Assembly (NCBI GenBank): GCA_030560485.1
Contig: JAKTTS010000166.1
Coordinates: forward strand, 1-28,533
Origin: Ascoidea tarda (nom. inval.)
Taxonomy: Eukaryota > Ascomycota > Saccharomycetes > Ascoideales > Ascoideaceae
Length of the DNA stretch: 28,533 nt
Direction of reading: 5' to 3'
Shown here: piece by piece, positions 26,160 through 28,533 of the stretch
Position numbering within the stretch: position 1 is the first letter of the stretch
Layout of the letters: every line of letters starts with the position of its first letter
Translations under genes and position numbers: made by a program
The notes under the pieces: model-generated
Databases searched by the model: none
Seen by the model: the letters and a program-made list of their open reading frames with translations, nothing else
Told to the model about the DNA's origin: nothing

Positions 26160-26739
26160 GCTCGCACAACCCAGCAGAAGAGGCAGATGTTGCAAGCAGT
26201 TTTCTGGAAGCTTTACACCAAACCCAATCAGAAGCTGTGTGTATTGGATTTGCTGGGGCAACTGCCAGCGGCTTGCCAACTCCACTGGAATTCTGATGCT
26301 GTGCCTGGGCTGAAATGAGCACAGCGCTTCCAGTACTAAATCCGACAACGTCTCAGCGGCCATTCCTTACCATTTCATGCTTTCCCAACAAGACAGTTGC
26401 CCATATGGCGTCCTGTCACATGTCTTTCCAACAATCGCTTTTTGTTTGCTTAGCACTCTCCCACACCTGCAGGGCTGACGCTGCTCATTACGTTCCGTTC
26501 TGATGCGAAACAAGGCTTATTCATTTTCAAGTGCATTGTTTTCAGATTTTGATCCCCAGCCCATGGATACAAGCTTCTTAAGTACCCGCGTGCAAATGCA
26601 GGAGAATGCGTGGAGCTGCGCAAACGGGTAACTTTAGCTCTTTTTTTTCTTCTTTTTTCCCGATTCCCAATTCGGTCGTCTTCTTTGATTTTTCATCGCT
26701 TGTCTTTGGAAGAGAAATATAATCACATCCATCGAAGCT

Positions 26740-27951
26740 ATGTTTCGTCTGCAGAATGTAAAATATCTTGCAAACTCTCTTATTCTTTTTGATTTCAAAA
26801 AGGCCCTTTCTATAAGTACATCCTCATTTTCCAATTCTACTTCTGCTTCTGCTCCTCCTCCCTTGCCCACTAAAAAACCACTGTCGATTTCAGAAAAGTC
26901 TCTGGATTCCTACAGCCTTCTAAACACTCTCAATGACAAATTCGATTTCTTTTTTCCTGGCCAGAATATCGTCGATTTGGGCTTTGCTCCAGGCACTTGG
27001 ACAAAACTAGCCATTCAAAAGACGAAATATTTCAATCCAAGCACTGACACCTTTGAAAGTATAAACAATGCTAAAATTCTAGGCGTCGATATCCTACCAA
27101 ATCAACCTCCAAATGGCGCGTCTGCTATCCAAGGCAATATCTTCTCTAAAAACCTTCATTTGTCAATTAAAAACTTCTTTTTATACAGTGAAGTCGAACT
27201 AAGAAAGCAGCTGGTTAACATTAAAGACGACCCAATTCAGCCAAAGAGCTATATAGATATGGAACAGTCAATCAGCAGCGGTGATAATGAATTGCACTCG
27301 TTTTTAATTGATGAATCTAACTACGGTGATTCCAATAATGAGCCGATTGATTTAGTCTCCAATGATGAGAACCTGGCAATAGATATTGAATTTGAAATTG
27401 ACCCCGATTTTCGCAACTTTTTATCAGATCTAGAAAAAATTAATATAAATGATCCCCCTATTGGAAAATCAAATCAAAAACCAAATCATGAATCCAATCA
27501 AAAGCCAAATGAAAACCTTCATCAAAGAACTCAACAAGTGGATCAAGAAAAAATTCAGGAAAAAATTCAGGAAAAACCACAATTTCCAATCGACCTCATC
27601 CTCAGTGATTTAAATTCTCCATGGGATCAAGACACTTATAAATATTGGAGCACAACAGTAACTGATCCAAACCTGAACCTCAGAACCTTTCCTCCCCTAG
27701 TAATCGACAACATTTACAAAACTGTTGACCTATTTGATGCTGCTTTGCTTCTTGCCATAGACACCTTGAAACAAAATGGCTCCTTTGTTGCTAGACTCTC
27801 CTCTTCCGACGAGGACCAACTAATCAATTCAAGATTGAAAAAAGTATTTGACGAAGTTCACTACATCAAAATATCAAAGGATGTAATATTTGTTTGTAAA
27901 AAAAAAAAAGATGGCTTAATCAGTAAATTACATGTCTTTACTAATGACTAA
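26740..27951 (+). CDS. MRM2: Mrm2-like mitochondrial rRNA 2'-O-methyltransferase (FtsJ fold)
   Basis: Mrm2 2'-O-methylates a uridine in the 21S rRNA A-loop in yeast mitochondria and helps assemble the large subunit. The 403-residue product (S. cerevisiae Mrm2 320) starts with a basic, Ser-rich presequence-like stretch. The SAM-binding motif is VDLGFAPGTW (78-87), and ILGVDILPNQPPNGASAIQGNI matches Mrm2 closely. The conserved SDL...PW (Asp290) and the YKTVDLFDAALLLAIDTL helix follow. An Asn/Gln-rich insertion of roughly 100 residues precedes Asp290. The FtsJ catalytic tetrad Lys-Asp-Lys-Glu appears changed. The first Lys position is Ser59 or Leu60, the second Lys is Arg352 (SFVARL versus SFVCKL), and the Glu is Asp381 (SKDVIFV). 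Only the first Asp is kept. It may be inactive or act as an assembly factor. Fold and orthology are fairly sure; activity is not. Confidence 0.82.
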   Translation: MFRLQNVKYLANSLILFDFKKALSISTSSFSNSTSASAPPPLPTKKPLSISEKSLDSYSLLNTLNDKFDFFFPGQNIVDLGFAPGTWTKLAIQKTKYFNPSTDTFESINNAKILGVDILPNQPPNGASAIQGNIFSKNLHLSIKNFFLYSEVELRKQLVNIKDDPIQPKSYIDMEQSISSGDNELHSFLIDESNYGDSNNEPIDLVSNDENLAIDIEFEIDPDFRNFLSDLEKININDPPIGKSNQKPNHESNQKPNENLHQRTQQVDQEKIQEKIQEKPQFPIDLILSDLNSPWDQDTYKYWSTTVTDPNLNLRTFPPLVIDNIYKTVDLFDAALLLAIDTLKQNGSFVARLSSSDEDQLINSRLKKVFDEVHYIKISKDVIFVCKKKKDGLISKLHVFTND

Positions 27952-28200
27952 TCCTTCAATCAATTTAAAACGAAATCAATAATATAATCAACAATATAAT
28001 CCAAATAATAGTTATCTAACTAAAAAACAAAGTATATAAATTAAAAGAACTTAGACATAATTTAAACATAATTTAAAAATAATTTAGACATAGCTTAGCA
28101 AAATTTTAACATAAATAAAAAAAAAAAACACTATTAACTGCTTGTATATATACACTAAATTTGATTTTATAAAAGTAACTCAATTACAATACTACCCTAC
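27952..28200. terminator. Convergent 3' region after the MRM2-like gene
   Basis: This gap of 249 bp between convergent stop codons is extremely AT-rich, with repeats of ACATAATTTAA and an A-run at about 28119-28128. It presumably serves as the 3' end for both genes. Confidence 0.45.
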
Positions 28201-28533
28201 TCACTTGGACAAATCATTTAAAACTTTCTTAATAACAATCAATCTATTGCACAAATTATTCAATGTTTTGTCTTTAATTAAAACTTCATTGGAAATCTCA
28301 ATATTTGTCGAATCCTCAATGAGATTACTCATTTTCTTTAAAAACTTGTCAAGTTTTTCCCTAATCTCATCACTATCATAAATTAAGTTATTCATATTAA
28401 TAATTTGTTCAATCAACTCAATGAAATTTTGATTATTAAAATTTAATAAATAATCATTTTCAATTACATTACCAATATCAATCTTTTCACTCTCAGTCAC
28501 AAATAAGTTTTGCCACCATTTCAAAATATCTTG
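28201..28533 (-). CDS. C-terminal part of an unidentified gene, cut by the window edge
   Basis: The last 110 codons of a minus-strand frame are open to the right edge, so the start is outside the window. The visible part begins QDILKWWQNLF and is rich in Leu, Ile, Asn and Glu with amphipathic helical spacing (for example EIREKLDKFLKKMSNLIED). It has no Cys-rich or membrane segment. I do not recognise the protein. An uninterrupted frame of this length in AT-rich DNA and convergence with the upstream gene support a real coding end. Confidence 0.6.
   Translation of the reverse strand, partial: QDILKWWQNLFVTESEKIDIGNVIENDYLLNFNNQNFIELIEQIINMNNLIYDSDEIREKLDKFLKKMSNLIEDSTNIEISNEVLIKDKTLNNLCNRLIVIKKVLNDLSK

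Larger units (their letters stand above)
25451..26739. promoter_or_regulatory. 1.3-kb divergent upstream region of the velvet and MRM2-like genes
   Basis: This is the longest intergenic region in the window. Bases 25451-25840 are AT-rich, the likely velvet leader. Bases 25880-26100 form a GC-rich island (about 69% over 25921-26100). It holds two CACGTG E-boxes (26031-26036, 26040-26045), an ACGCGT (26052-26057) and a Swi4-type TTTCGTG (26066-26072). A near-perfect palindrome follows at 26135-26159. Bases 26640-26739 are T-rich and lead into the MRM2-like ATG. A 211-codon minus-strand frame across the island has no recognisable domain, and I do not call it. Confidence 0.5.

Noticed and set aside
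25728-26363. 211-codon minus-strand open frame across the GC-rich island
   Set aside because: Composition changes abruptly along the frame, no domain is recognisable, and it would fill the whole promoter. GC-rich DNA has few stop codons, which explains the open frame.

Overview
The window comes from the nuclear genome of a budding yeast (Saccharomycotina). Genes are dense, mostly intronless and AT-rich. Five products can be named with confidence (Msh2, Pol1, Brn1, Gup1 and an Rcr1/Rcr2 protein) and they match yeast proteins along their length. Many proteins carry long Asn, Asp and Gln runs. I found no in-frame CTG codon in the 987-codon MSH2 frame. That avoidance, together with a velvet-family regulator that model yeasts lack, makes me suspect a filament-forming CUG-reassigned lineage such as Ascoidea or Saccharomycopsis. 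This placement is inference.

Layout, left to right. (1) 247-2775 (+): an unrecognised Asn-rich protein with six Zn2Cys6 clusters arranged as three twin units. (2) 3302-4138 and 5048-7903 (+): tandem paralogues of the Mpv17/PMP22 membrane family, the second greatly enlarged by low-complexity sequence. (3) 8095-18091: a mirror-symmetric block, RCR paralogue (-), MSH2 (+), POL1 (-), RCR paralogue (+). MSH2 and POL1 converge, and each shares a divergent promoter with one RCR gene. Both promoters hold an MluI cell-cycle box (ACGCGT) next to Swi4-type CGCGAAA/CACGAAA sites, so both replication/repair genes are probably G1/S-regulated. (4) 18757-21282 BRN1 (condensin kleisin) and 21498-23264 GUP1 (MBOAT acyltransferase), both (+). 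(5) 23815-25450 (-): a velvet-domain transcription factor with one clear intron, followed by a 1.3-kb intergenic region with a GC-rich, motif-dense core. (6) 26740-27951 (+): an Mrm2-like mitochondrial rRNA methyltransferase whose catalytic tetrad looks degraded. (7) The C-terminal end of an unidentified gene runs off the right edge on the minus strand.

No tRNA, rRNA, transposon, retroelement or CRISPR array was recognised. The points most worth a second look are the three-twin-unit Zn2Cys6 protein with a roughly 14-bp-periodic array of CCGT/ACGG sites just downstream of it, the velvet gene, the RCR-MSH2-POL1-RCR dyad with matching promoters, and the missing KDKE residues in the Mrm2-like protein.
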